This document shows, in pieces, positions 34,657 to 43,391 of a stretch of DNA of 64,000 nt. The position numbers were made by a program, and so were the translations under genes. Positions within the stretch are counted from its first letter, which is position 1, and every line of letters begins with the position of its first letter. This DNA is from Candidatus Woesearchaeota archaeon (GTDB lineage: Archaea; Nanobdellota; Nanobdellia; Woesearchaeales; GCA-2686295), in NCBI GenBank assembly GCA_013202845.1, contig JABMPT010000001.1:148389-212388 (forward strand), in the 5' to 3' direction. The notes below the pieces were generated by a model. That model did no database searches. It was not told the origin of the DNA and was given only the letters and a program-made list of their open reading frames with translations.

Positions 34657-36950
34657 AAATGAGTAAAAATTTGAAATCCAAAATTGTAATCCAATTTTTA
34701 TTGTTTGTGATATTAGCAACAATACCTGGTGTTTTGTCTGTACAAGATAACAATCTTACTAATAATAATATGTTGAAGTATGTAAACGTAACTGCTACAA
34801 GAACATTGAGAATAACATATGTTCCTGTTGATACTTTGGTAAGCAACTATGAAACAAATATTGAGGATAATCAAGTGTTTATGCAAGCCACATATCCGAT
34901 CAGAGACAAAGGAATTAATAATACTGTATTGACAGAAATACATAATTCTGGAAGTCCGGACTTCTCCAAATATCCGGGTGCTTGTGGATTTCTGGAAAAT
35001 TTCTCGAAAGCATATATATTATCTGAAAATAAATATGTTAGGGTAGTGGGTATAACCTATGATTCTTGGTTTGCCGAAAGGAACATGAAATCTATTACGA
35101 GGGGTTACACATGTTTCGATGAAATTCCTGCCGCGATAATAAGTGCTGACTGGAGACAAAATGCTGCACACGAACTAGGTCACACTTATGGTTTATGTGA
35201 CGAATACGAGAATTCCTCTTGGACAGAGCAGAATAAACAATACGTATGCCCTAATGGTGATGAAGATGATAATGATGTGTTAGATAGTAATTGTTTAGGT
35301 TCTCCTGATGGGTGTCCAATCAAAACTGATAGAAAAGTAGTTCCTCACAGAAGTGGTGAAGGAAATATTACTTTATACAATTTCATGGGAGGATCTACTT
35401 ATGAAGATAAACGATGGATAACGAGAACATCTTATGCCTATTTATTATCCGAATTCACTAATGATTCTTATACTGAGATGGATACTGATGAAGCTATGAT
35501 GATCTCTGGGACAATTTCTGTTAACGATACTGTAGAAATTGATCCTATTTATTGGCTTGAAAATAGCACTTTATACAATGGAACATTTACGGGTAATTAT
35601 TCAATTAGTGTTAAAGAAGGTGCAAGTGAGTATCATTCCAAAAACTTCACTGCTGATTTCTTTCTTTACACAATTGGTGGAAATTCAACTCTTTTGAATG
35701 AAAGTCGCTTTGTCTTTGTTCTCCCAGCATCAGATAATATAACTTCAGTTGTGATATCAAAAAATGGTATACCACTAAAAGAAATTAATGTAAGTCCTAA
35801 TGCTCCTAGCATAGTCATTAATCCAATTATTGAAGCAGAACCTATAGAAAACACTTTCAATCTAACATGGAACTCAAGCGATGCTGATAATGACACTTTA
35901 TATTATGCCATATTAGTCAGTTCTAACAACGGTGCAAATTACACAACGTTAGAGATAGATTATAACACCGCATACTATGAAATCAATCCAGCAAATTTTG
36001 ATTATAGTGAAGAATATCTATTTAAAATAATGGTTTCTGATGGATCAAATTCAAATTATAATTTTTCTAATGTGGTTGCTTTGGGCATAAGAGTAAGAAA
36101 CATATCAATCTCCTCAGTACAAACAATGTATTCTAATAGCACTTACAAAATTTTTGAAATAATAGGTTCAAACACAGGAGACATAACTTTAAACAATATT
36201 AATTGGTCGATAGATTTTGGAGATGGTACTGAGATTACTAGCACAGATAACTTCTCTTTAAGTCCTTCTGAAAGTATAACCATTATTGCTGCGCATAACT
36301 ATTCTTCCATGGGAGATTTTAATTTCGTTATTAATGTTACTTCAGGCAATACTTCTGATGAATCATCCACCATTGTAAACATAGGTGATTTATTTGTTTC
36401 TAGTTTGTCTTTGATTTATTCAAATAGTTTTATTAAAATTTTTGAAACGATTATATTAAATGATGGGTATAGTACTCTAACTAATGTGAATTGGAGTTTT
36501 TATACTGGAGAATCTACTATTTATGCTGATAATTTGATAAACATATTGCATAAAAGTAATATTTCCTTTATCTTTGCTGTTAATTATAGCAACTACGGAT
36601 TTTATGATGTAATTAGTTCAACTTTTGATGAAGACTTATTCAGTAATCAAACATTGCATGTTGATATTGATCAATTTGTTGTTACTAACTTGTCTCAATT
36701 AGATTCTTCCGGATCTGATAGGTTGTTTGAATTCATAGTTACTGGTTATGAGTCTGACTTATCTTTACCTTGGAAATTAGATACGGGAGAGGTTAATATA
36801 ACTAGCACTCAAAATATAACCTTAAACTCTTCTGAATTTGCGTTTATCATAGTAGGTTACAATTATACTGGCAATGGTAGTTTTCAAGTCAATGCTTCAG
36901 TTAATAATAGTGAAGATTCAGATAATGATTTAATAGGTATAACTGTTTAA
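34653..36950 (+). CDS. Secreted M64-like zinc metalloprotease with C-terminal beta-sandwich repeats
   Basis: A 765-aa protein with a signal peptide (LLFVILATIPGVLS). Near residue 170, AAHELGHTYGLCDEYE provides HExxH and the downstream DEY, the arrangement of peptidase family M64 (HExGHx8DEY), so zinc binding and proteolysis are likely. From residue 280 on the protein is all beta and rich in N-x-S/T sequons. It includes about three 85-95-residue units (opening VRNISIS, LFVSSLS, FVVTNLS) like PKD/Ig domains. No C-terminal anchor. It may process envelope or host-surface proteins; the substrate is unknown. Confidence 0.75.
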   Translation: MKMSKNLKSKIVIQFLLFVILATIPGVLSVQDNNLTNNNMLKYVNVTATRTLRITYVPVDTLVSNYETNIEDNQVFMQATYPIRDKGINNTVLTEIHNSGSPDFSKYPGACGFLENFSKAYILSENKYVRVVGITYDSWFAERNMKSITRGYTCFDEIPAAIISADWRQNAAHELGHTYGLCDEYENSSWTEQNKQYVCPNGDEDDNDVLDSNCLGSPDGCPIKTDRKVVPHRSGEGNITLYNFMGGSTYEDKRWITRTSYAYLLSEFTNDSYTEMDTDEAMMISGTISVNDTVEIDPIYWLENSTLYNGTFTGNYSISVKEGASEYHSKNFTADFFLYTIGGNSTLLNESRFVFVLPASDNITSVVISKNGIPLKEINVSPNAPSIVINPIIEAEPIENTFNLTWNSSDADNDTLYYAILVSSNNGANYTTLEIDYNTAYYEINPANFDYSEEYLFKIMVSDGSNSNYNFSNVVALGIRVRNISISSVQTMYSNSTYKIFEIIGSNTGDITLNNINWSIDFGDGTEITSTDNFSLSPSESITIIAAHNYSSMGDFNFVINVTSGNTSDESSTIVNIGDLFVSSLSLIYSNSFIKIFETIILNDGYSTLTNVNWSFYTGESTIYADNLINILHKSNISFIFAVNYSNYGFYDVISSTFDEDLFSNQTLHVDIDQFVVTNLSQLDSSGSDRLFEFIVTGYESDLSLPWKLDTGEVNITSTQNITLNSSEFAFIIVGYNYTGNGSFQVNASVNNSEDSDNDLIGITV

Positions 36951-36965
36951 TGGGGGTTTTATAAA

Positions 36966-38789
36966 ATGAAAAACACATATAGAATTTTGGTTTGGTGCAT
37001 TACAGTGCTTATGGTTAGCGCTTTGTCTGGCGCTTACGAGATTGTTGGCGACAGTGTTTTGTACTCAGGAGAATTCGCTGACCTAGTGGTAACGCCGCAC
37101 ACTGCATACAGCCCTGTGAATGACTTTGAGCAGACCTTCACAGTTACTAATAATAAGAATGTTGCTGGCGACTTATGTGTTGCTTATTATTTTAATAATC
37201 CTCTTGAGAGTGGAAGTGTGAGTCTTAAATCAGTTGAGAACTATAATGTTAATAATTGGATTAGCGATGTAAGTTGTGATACTGCTTGGGATGAAACTAA
37301 TCAGACTAACGTTACGACTTGTACTGATAATGGATATTACGAAACAGTTCAAAAACAAAGAACTGTTTGGAATGATGTTTCAGGCGCATTTACTCACCTA
37401 TCTTACAATGGAAAGCACTATTACTATTCAAACTCCCCTTTAAGTTTTAGTGCTTTAGATGAGAAAAGCTGGAAGCTCAGATATTCCCCCAACACAGCAG
37501 ATAGTTCAAATAAATGGGGTTTAAAGTCTTGGAACTCCCAAACAGGGAATTGCTACAATGATTTCATCAATCAAGACTATAATTTTATGTATGACTTGGA
37601 TCCTTGGTGGAATAGTAGTTGGGATTATAGTTATTCATTAACACCATCAATTCAAAGAGATAATGAAGTTTATAATATTTCAATAGTTGGAACTATATGT
37701 GAAAATAATGCTAATACGACTGCCATTCTCGATTCTACTAATACAACAGAATTTGATTATGTTTGGCACAATTCTTCAAGAAGCAATCTTGCTTTTGTAG
37801 GAGATAACAGTTCAGTATATTTCTTGTATTGTGATGATGATTTAAAAATTCCAGAGAGAAATAATTCTAATAAAATACTTAGATGGATGGATTGCGATGG
37901 TACATCAACCACTACAAGTGATTGGGCGTTATCATCTGGTGATATAACTGCTACTTGTCAAAGCAGTGTCTTAAAAAACGGTGCTAACAGTTTATTATTA
38001 GCTGCATCAGCAACAGGAGCTCCAATAGCTTCTTTGAACTATACTTCTCAATCAACTGGTAATGTTACTATTACTGGTTGGTATGCTCGAAAAGCAATTG
38101 TTTCTTATGAAGGGTGGTTTCTAGGTCCTACAGCCACTGATTTCACTAATGCTTATTGGATAGAAGATAATGCAAATATAAGATGGTATGATACTGATTA
38201 TAGAGATACAGGCTTTGATAGTGTTACAAATGGATGGTTTGCATTTTCTATGAGTGTAGGTATAGATAGTAATTTAGGACGTTATTGGCAAAATAATACT
38301 TTAGGTGCCGGTACTCCAACTCATAGAGGGACAGTTAGTTCATTAAAATGGTTTGGTTACAGAGCTACAAATAATGCAGAAGGTATATATCTTGATGACT
38401 TCTTTATTTGTGACGAGACTTGCCACGTTTTTGTTAATCCAGCAACTTTAACAATTGGTGCTGAACAAACTCAATTAACTAGTGCTAATGAAAGTACTGC
38501 AAGGACAACGATAACCAGTGCTATTAATAACGTTTTAACTAGTCCAACTATTTATACAGTCAGACAAATGTATGTCAGATATTACAATGGCAATCAGTCA
38601 TTAGGAACATTTGATAAAGTTGCAGTTAGTGGCAATCAAAGATGGGCTTTTAATTACATAACTGGAAGTGATACATACACTAACATGTGGAACTTAACAT
38701 CTGTATTCTACGTGTTAGAAATGGCTAATCTAACGTCAAGTGAGATTACAGTTCAAGTAGAAACATTAATCAATAATACATTAATTTAA
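36966..38789 (+). CDS. Large secreted glycoprotein-like surface protein
   Basis: A 607-aa protein with a signal peptide (1-23, ending LSGA), GGGGG ten nt before the ATG, and many N-x-S/T sites. The segment DPWWNSSWDYSYSLTPS resembles the opening of DUF2341-type domains, and residues 315-490 look like a concanavalin/LamG-type jelly roll (GNVTITGWYARK, GIYLDDFFICD). Such domains bind glycans. No enzyme residues recognised. It is the last gene of the secretome operon and is followed by a T-run. Confidence 0.68.
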   Translation: MKNTYRILVWCITVLMVSALSGAYEIVGDSVLYSGEFADLVVTPHTAYSPVNDFEQTFTVTNNKNVAGDLCVAYYFNNPLESGSVSLKSVENYNVNNWISDVSCDTAWDETNQTNVTTCTDNGYYETVQKQRTVWNDVSGAFTHLSYNGKHYYYSNSPLSFSALDEKSWKLRYSPNTADSSNKWGLKSWNSQTGNCYNDFINQDYNFMYDLDPWWNSSWDYSYSLTPSIQRDNEVYNISIVGTICENNANTTAILDSTNTTEFDYVWHNSSRSNLAFVGDNSSVYFLYCDDDLKIPERNNSNKILRWMDCDGTSTTTSDWALSSGDITATCQSSVLKNGANSLLLAASATGAPIASLNYTSQSTGNVTITGWYARKAIVSYEGWFLGPTATDFTNAYWIEDNANIRWYDTDYRDTGFDSVTNGWFAFSMSVGIDSNLGRYWQNNTLGAGTPTHRGTVSSLKWFGYRATNNAEGIYLDDFFICDETCHVFVNPATLTIGAEQTQLTSANESTARTTITSAINNVLTSPTIYTVRQMYVRYYNGNQSLGTFDKVAVSGNQRWAFNYITGSDTYTNMWNLTSVFYVLEMANLTSSEITVQVETLINNTLI

Positions 38790-38806
38790 TTTTTTTTACT
38801 TTTTTC
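38790..38806 (+). terminator. T-run terminator of the secretome operon
   Basis: Eight T, then AC, then six T start at the stop codon of the last exported-protein gene: a hairpin-free archaeal oligo-T terminator. Confidence 0.5.
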
Positions 38807-38837
38807 TATTGTATAGTATGCTTCTGAAGAATAAAAA

Positions 38838-38977
38838 TATGGGGCTGCCCAGATAAACGGTTATGTCCGTTTATACCATCGTGCTCCTGTTGGTCGCGAT
38901 GCTGCGCATCAAAACCGTGTGGCTTTATGCTACACTAGGTCTTGACGAACGATAACGTCATATGGGGCTGCCCAGAT
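38838..38977. repeat. Direct repeat of the tRNA-Pro 3' end (att-like)
   Basis: TATGGGGCTGCCCAGAT occurs at 38838-38854 and again at 38961-38977, where it is the 3' end of tRNA-Pro. The 106 bp between hold two hairpins (ATAAACGG/CCGTTTAT directly after the first copy, GATGC/GCATC further on) and no ORF. A second copy of a tRNA 3' end is the usual footprint of integrase action or of a damaged tRNA duplicate. Confidence 0.6.
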
Positions 38978-39037
38978 TCGAACTGGGGTCCATAGGTCCC
39001 AAACCTACGATGATAGGCCAAGCTACACCACAGCCCC
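38963..39037 (-). tRNA. tRNA-Pro (TGG)
   Basis: On the minus strand, a 75-nt cloverleaf: acceptor GGGGCTG pairs with CAGCCCC, the anticodon loop TTTGGGA gives TGG, and the T-arm is CCCAG-TTCGAAT-CTGGG. CCA is not encoded. Confidence 0.92.
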
Positions 39038-39122
39038 AATCTTTTACAAAAAGCTTGACCAAAAGTCATGCTCCCTTCGGTCGCGCCTTCGGCTTGGCGT
39101 CAATATCAAGAATTAGAAATCC

Positions 39123-39195
39123 TTTTATAAAAGTTACTAAAATCGAAGATTTTGTAACCTCAAAAACTTTGTTTTTGTAGATTATGAAAATAAAA
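39123..39195. repeat. Two-hairpin structured repeat, copy B
   Basis: TTTATAAAAGTTACTAAAA is followed by AAAATC/GATTTT (loop GAA, extended by GTTAC/GTAAC) and CAAAAAC/GTTTTTG. It is similar to copy A at 31213 but with base-paired substitutions on both sides of the stems. It lies between tRNA-Pro and the 14-aa micropeptide. Confidence 0.6.
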
Positions 39196-39246
39196 AGTTT
39201 TAAATATTTAATAATAAGAATTTCATTAACTGTGAGGTGATTTTCA

Positions 39247-39291
39247 ATGGAAAAAGAGAAAAAGAAAGGTGGTTGTTGCAAGAAGTGTTAG
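39247..39291 (+). CDS. 14-aa Cys micropeptide (MEKEKKKGGCCKKC)
   Basis: The reading frame has strong start signals: GAGGTGA six nt before ATG 39247, and GTTTTAAATATTT about 40 nt upstream as TATA box. The product has a charged head and a CCxxC tail, suited to binding a metal or to redox chemistry. It ends 2 nt before the convergent topA stop. Short length means chance cannot be excluded, but a consensus ribosome site this well spaced is uncommon here. Confidence 0.5.
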   Translation: MEKEKKKGGCCKKC

Positions 39292-39293
39292 AA

Positions 39294-41486
39294 TTATTTT
39301 TTGTTTTTTTCTTCGTTATTTATTTTCTCTGTGTGTTTGCATTTAGGATAATTACTGCATCCGTAGAATTTGCCATAGACAGAAGTTCTTAGTTTCAATT
39401 TTCCTTTTTTGCACTTTGGGCAGTCTCTCTCTTCTTCTGCTTCTTCTTCACCATTGTCTTTTCCAGCGCATTTAGGATTAATGCACACTTCTTGCTTTGG
39501 TCTTCTTTTAAGCTTAACACTGATTATCGGCGTTTGGCAGTGCTCACATGTTTTGTCTGTTGATTCTATAAAGCCGGAACTTGGAAGCTTGTAGGTTGTC
39601 TTGCAGTCTGGATATTTGTCGCAGGCAACGAATCTGCCGAATTTTCCTCTTTTGACAAGGAGTTTCCCCTCTTTGCAGATTGGGCATTCTCCCAGTGATT
39701 CTTTTTCTTCGGTTATTCTCTGTGCTTCCAGTAATTTACTACCTATCTTTTCTTCGTTCTTTTTGAAGTCGTCAAGCACTTCTGTCAACACATTCTTTGC
39801 TTCATCAAGAACTTCTTCTTTTGTTTTCTTATCTTCCCTTATCTCCTGCATCGCTTCCTCAAAGTGTATTGTAAGTTCTTCATCAACTATCTTTGGACTG
39901 TGGTTCTTTAGAGTGTTGACAACTCCTATGCCTAAATCTGTTGCTTCTAATAGTGATCCTTTGATAAAGTCTCTCCTGTATAAAGTGTCAATTATCTGTG
40001 CTCTCGTACTCTTTGTTCCCAAATTCCTGTTTTCCAGCTCTTTTATTATGCTCGCTGGACTGAATCTTCTTGGCGGTTCTGTCTCTTTCTCAAGTTTGTC
40101 TATGTTTTCAACATCAACTAAGGAACCAACTTCTGCTTTTGGAATCTTTATTTCTCTCACTCTTAAGTGTTTTCCGTAGTAATCATACCATCCTCTTTCA
40201 ACAGTTTCCTTTCCTTCTGCTTTGAATATCTCTTCTTCCACATCTATTTTCATATGTGTATGTATTCTCTTTGCAGGGTCTCCAAACGCTGACAGGAATC
40301 TGCGAACTATTAAATCATATATCTTCTTGTCATCTGCTTTTAGCTTTTTAGGCTCGTTACCAGTAGGGTATATTGCAGGGTGAGCAGGGTCTTCCTTTGA
40401 TCCTTGTCTTGGATAAATCTTGTCTTTAGAAAGTATTTCATCACAGATCTTTGAATAGTCAGATTGCTTGCTTATAGATACTATTATTCTTTTATAGCCG
40501 ATTGTTGGAGGGAGTTTCTGAGAGCTCGTTCTTGGATATGAAATGTATCCTCCTATGTATAAAGTCTGTGCGAGCGCCAAAGCCTTTTTCGGACTGATTC
40601 CTAAGTTTCTGTAGGATTCTATCTGCAAGGTTGTTAAATCAAAAGCATAAGGCGGAATATGTGTTTTCTCTTCTGTTTCCACTTCGTTTATCTTTCCGTT
40701 TTTATCCTTTGTCTTCTCTAATATTCGACTAGCTTCTTTCTCGTCGAAGAATCTGTCTTTTTCGTGTAATGCAGTAACTTCTTCCTCGCTTATCTTTCCT
40801 TTAAGTCGGAGTTGCCAGTAAGGCTCTACCTTGAAATCTTTTATCTCTTTTTCCTTGTCAACTATTAGTTTTAGAGCGGGTCCTTGGACACGACCGGTTG
40901 AAAGAGTTGTTTTTCTACCTTTCTTGTTGATGGCAGCTGTTAATGCCCTGCTCATGTTGATACCATACAACCAGTCCAAGAAATGCCTTGTCTCTCCTGC
41001 ATTTGCCTGTCCCCAATTCAGAGTTTCTGCTTTATGTTCATAAGAACTTATTAAATCAGGCTTTGTCAAAGTACTGAATTTCATACGATTAGCGTCTTTT
41101 TTCTTGCATAAGAATCTCACGCAGTTCAGACCGATAACTTCTCCCTCAATATCATAGTCGCAGGCAACTGTGTAAGAATCAGCGTCTTTTGAAAGGTCTT
41201 TTATTGTGTCTGCATACTTTTTTGAATAAGAGCTCTTATCACTAATTTGAGATGTTGGAGCCCACTCGATTTCAAAGCTTGGATACTTGAAACCATTGTC
41301 ATTTTTTTCTGCAACACCGAACAAATGACCAACTGCCGGCACAACAACGATATCTTTCTTGTTATGAGACAGCAAATAATAGGATACTCCTTTATTGCTT
41401 TTTTTCACTGGTTTACTGTCGCTGAGAGCATATGCTATTTTCAATGCTGCAGACGGCTTTTCAGTGATGATTAACTCATATGTCAT
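39294..41486 (-). CDS. topA: DNA topoisomerase I (type IA)
   Basis: The track ORF starts at 41573, but the family begins at ATG 41486 (MTYELIITEKPSAALKIAYA), giving 730 aa. Toprim motifs are EKPSAA and ACDYDIEGE. The active-site Tyr lies in ISYPRTSSQ near residue 322, and three C-terminal zinc fingers (CPICKEGK, CEHCQ, CPKCKKGK...CSNYPKC) follow. It relaxes negative supercoils by transient single-strand breaks through a 5'-phosphotyrosine bond. Its promoter (TTTTTTAAAAC) falls within a 23-bp sequence repeated at 43146. Confidence 0.95.
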   Translation of the reverse strand: MTYELIITEKPSAALKIAYALSDSKPVKKSNKGVSYYLLSHNKKDIVVVPAVGHLFGVAEKNDNGFKYPSFEIEWAPTSQISDKSSYSKKYADTIKDLSKDADSYTVACDYDIEGEVIGLNCVRFLCKKKDANRMKFSTLTKPDLISSYEHKAETLNWGQANAGETRHFLDWLYGINMSRALTAAINKKGRKTTLSTGRVQGPALKLIVDKEKEIKDFKVEPYWQLRLKGKISEEEVTALHEKDRFFDEKEASRILEKTKDKNGKINEVETEEKTHIPPYAFDLTTLQIESYRNLGISPKKALALAQTLYIGGYISYPRTSSQKLPPTIGYKRIIVSISKQSDYSKICDEILSKDKIYPRQGSKEDPAHPAIYPTGNEPKKLKADDKKIYDLIVRRFLSAFGDPAKRIHTHMKIDVEEEIFKAEGKETVERGWYDYYGKHLRVREIKIPKAEVGSLVDVENIDKLEKETEPPRRFSPASIIKELENRNLGTKSTRAQIIDTLYRRDFIKGSLLEATDLGIGVVNTLKNHSPKIVDEELTIHFEEAMQEIREDKKTKEEVLDEAKNVLTEVLDDFKKNEEKIGSKLLEAQRITEEKESLGECPICKEGKLLVKRGKFGRFVACDKYPDCKTTYKLPSSGFIESTDKTCEHCQTPIISVKLKRRPKQEVCINPKCAGKDNGEEEAEEERDCPKCKKGKLKLRTSVYGKFYGCSNYPKCKHTEKINNEEKNKK

Positions 41487-41503
41487 TGAGTGTAGAAATT
41501 TTA

Positions 41504-41526
41504 GTTGTTTTAAAAAAGTTGTTGTT
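41504..41526. repeat. 23-bp perfect direct repeat, left copy
   Basis: GTTGTTTTAAAAAAGTTGTT plus three more bases, identical to 43146-43168. This copy includes the TATA box of leftward topA. Confidence 0.8.
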
Positions 41527-41579
41527 AAGTTGTTATTAGGCAAAAAGTTTTTATTATTTATAATTATAACCATATATTG

Positions 41580-43139
41580 ATGCTAAGCATAATCAACACA
41601 AAACTGAACAATTTTCCAACATCAACAGTTGAGAAGACAGCCACTTTTTACAAAAAAGCGTTTCATTCTAAGATTTTCACTTTATTTGCATCCTCTGAGA
41701 GTGAAGTATATACTTTCAGTAAGAGACATAAGCCACACTATGATTTTTGCTTTGCTTTTATGGAAAACGAGGAAGGACAGTGGTATCTGGATATTGATGG
41801 AATAGAGGGAGTTAGAAGTTGGGTTGTTGAACAATGTAAGAAAAATCCAGATTCAATCTTTGAATTGTATAAAAGTTGGTTAATTGATTGGAAAAAATAT
41901 CATAAACTTGCTGAAAAATTGAAAAAGATTAATTTTAATGAACTTTCTGATGAAGATCTATATTTAGAATTGAAGAGATTCTATAGTCAATATCTGCTTG
42001 TTGGCTCAGTTGCTTATATTGCAGATTCTTTTATGTCAACCGGAACTGAGGATTGGCTTGAATCATTGATATCGCAGGAGCTGGCAAAAATTGGGATTGC
42101 AGATAATAAAATAATTAATCTGGTAAGAAAACTTACCTCCCCAGTTCACCTGTCATTCACTCTAGAAGCTGAATATAAGTTGCTAAAAATGGCCTGTGAA
42201 ATTATTAAAAAACACACTGAGCCCCTTGATTTTGTATCATTCAAGACAAAACACCCTGAATTATTAGATGAATTGAAGGAATTTGAGAATAGTTTTCATT
42301 GGATACAGAACAATTATTATAATGTTCATTATATAGATGCAAAAGAATTTTATGAGCAAATTCAAGAGATTCTTGAAGAAAAGAACTATGATGCAGCTAA
42401 AATTAAGACTAACTTGGAAGAAAAGAGATTAGAACTTGAAAAAATTAAATCTGAACGAGAGCATTTAATTGAAACGTTGGGTCTTTCCGATTTTATTAGG
42501 AATCTTCTTTCTGTCGCAAGATTGTTTTCTGAGTGGAAAGATGTTAGAAAAAGCGGGGTATATATTGGAATGTATTATTTCAATAAATTTATTAAAGAGA
42601 TGTCAAGAAGAAAAAATGTTCCGATAAATGATATCTACAATTTAGTCTTTGACGAACTCGAAGATTTCTTTCTGAGAAATAAGGATGTGAATAATACAAT
42701 AACAGAGAGAAAACAACAGTGTTTTTTTGCAATTACTCCAAGTGGTTATTTTATCTCTGGTGGTGAAGATGCAGATAAATATTTTAAATATTTAGAATCA
42801 GAAAAGAATGTTAATGTTGCAGAGATTAGAGGAGTGGTCGCTTCACCTGGATATGCAAGAGGAAGAGTTAGAATAATTAGAAAAACTAAAGAGATGGAAG
42901 AATTTAAAACAGGCGAAATACTTGTTACAAATCAAACAACTCCTGAGTTTGTACCTATAATAAAAAAAGCAGCTGCTATAGTTACAGAACAAGGAGGGAT
43001 TACTTCTCATGCGGCTGTAGTATCGAGAGAGCTTAAAAAGCCTTGTATTATAGGAACAAAGATTGCAACCTCTGTACTTATGGATGGCGAAGTTGTCGAA
43101 GTAGATGCAAACAATGGGATAGTTCGAAGGGCTAGATAG
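41580..43139 (+). CDS. Stand-alone PEP-utilizing (phosphohistidine swivel) domain protein, copy 2
   Basis: A 519-aa paralogue of the protein at 10148. The track start at 41577 is a TTG; ATG 41580 fits the TATA box (TTTATAATTATAA) about 25 nt upstream. The C-terminal 110 residues form the swivel domain with GGITSHAAVVSREL carrying the phospho-acceptor His and TTPEFVPI before it. The N-terminal 400 residues are helical with a coiled coil near 275-300 and an SWLIDWKKY-type segment shared with copy 1. ATP-grasp and TIM-barrel domains are absent. It lies between topA and rps27ae, flanked by a 23-bp repeat, suggesting insertion. Confidence 0.85.
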   Translation: MLSIINTKLNNFPTSTVEKTATFYKKAFHSKIFTLFASSESEVYTFSKRHKPHYDFCFAFMENEEGQWYLDIDGIEGVRSWVVEQCKKNPDSIFELYKSWLIDWKKYHKLAEKLKKINFNELSDEDLYLELKRFYSQYLLVGSVAYIADSFMSTGTEDWLESLISQELAKIGIADNKIINLVRKLTSPVHLSFTLEAEYKLLKMACEIIKKHTEPLDFVSFKTKHPELLDELKEFENSFHWIQNNYYNVHYIDAKEFYEQIQEILEEKNYDAAKIKTNLEEKRLELEKIKSEREHLIETLGLSDFIRNLLSVARLFSEWKDVRKSGVYIGMYYFNKFIKEMSRRKNVPINDIYNLVFDELEDFFLRNKDVNNTITERKQQCFFAITPSGYFISGGEDADKYFKYLESEKNVNVAEIRGVVASPGYARGRVRIIRKTKEMEEFKTGEILVTNQTTPEFVPIIKKAAAIVTEQGGITSHAAVVSRELKKPCIIGTKIATSVLMDGEVVEVDANNGIVRRAR

Positions 43140-43145
43140 GATTTG

Positions 43146-43168
43146 GTTGTTTTAAAAAAGTTGTTGTT
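43146..43168. repeat. 23-bp perfect direct repeat, right copy
   Basis: Identical to 41504-41526. Here it lies just upstream of the rps27ae TATA box, so this copy retains a topA-type promoter pointing left into the swivel gene. Confidence 0.8.
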
Positions 43169-43208
43169 CGCCAAAATCTTTATAAACAGCCACTTTTTCC
43201 ATTCAGTC

Positions 43209-43391
43209 ATGGCAGACGACCAGAAACCTGAAAAAAAGAAGAAAACCAGGCAGCTTTGGAAGAATTATGAAGTCCAAGGCGACAAATTGGTTAGAAAGAA
43301 CCAGTTCTCACCTAAATCTGACGGTGATTTTATGGCTGAACACAAGGATAGAAGGACCTGTGGTAAGACAGCTTATATGGAAAAGAAGTAA
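43209..43391 (+). CDS. rps27ae: 30S ribosomal protein S27Ae lacking most zinc ligands
   Basis: Start ATG 43209 (the track ORF begins at 43143). It has 60 aa. KKTRQLWKNYEVQGDKLVRKNQF and HKDRRTCGKTAY are typical of S27Ae (eS31), but three of the four zinc cysteines are missing: CPxC reads SPKS and TCGxCG reads TCGKTA. CTTTATAAAC lies about 25 nt before the ATG. It is probably still a ribosomal protein without zinc, as seen with C-minus ribosomal paralogues, or a second copy may exist elsewhere. Confidence 0.9.
   Translation: MADDQKPEKKKKTRQLWKNYEVQGDKLVRKNQFSPKSDGDFMAEHKDRRTCGKTAYMEKK

Noticed and set aside
31725-38789. Secretome island as a complete provirus or plasmid
   Set aside because: No integrase, replication, packaging or capsid gene is visible; only an att-like tRNA fragment.
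41580-43139. Full PEP synthase or PPDK
   Set aside because: ATP-grasp and PEP-binding TIM-barrel domains are absent; only the swivel domain is clear.
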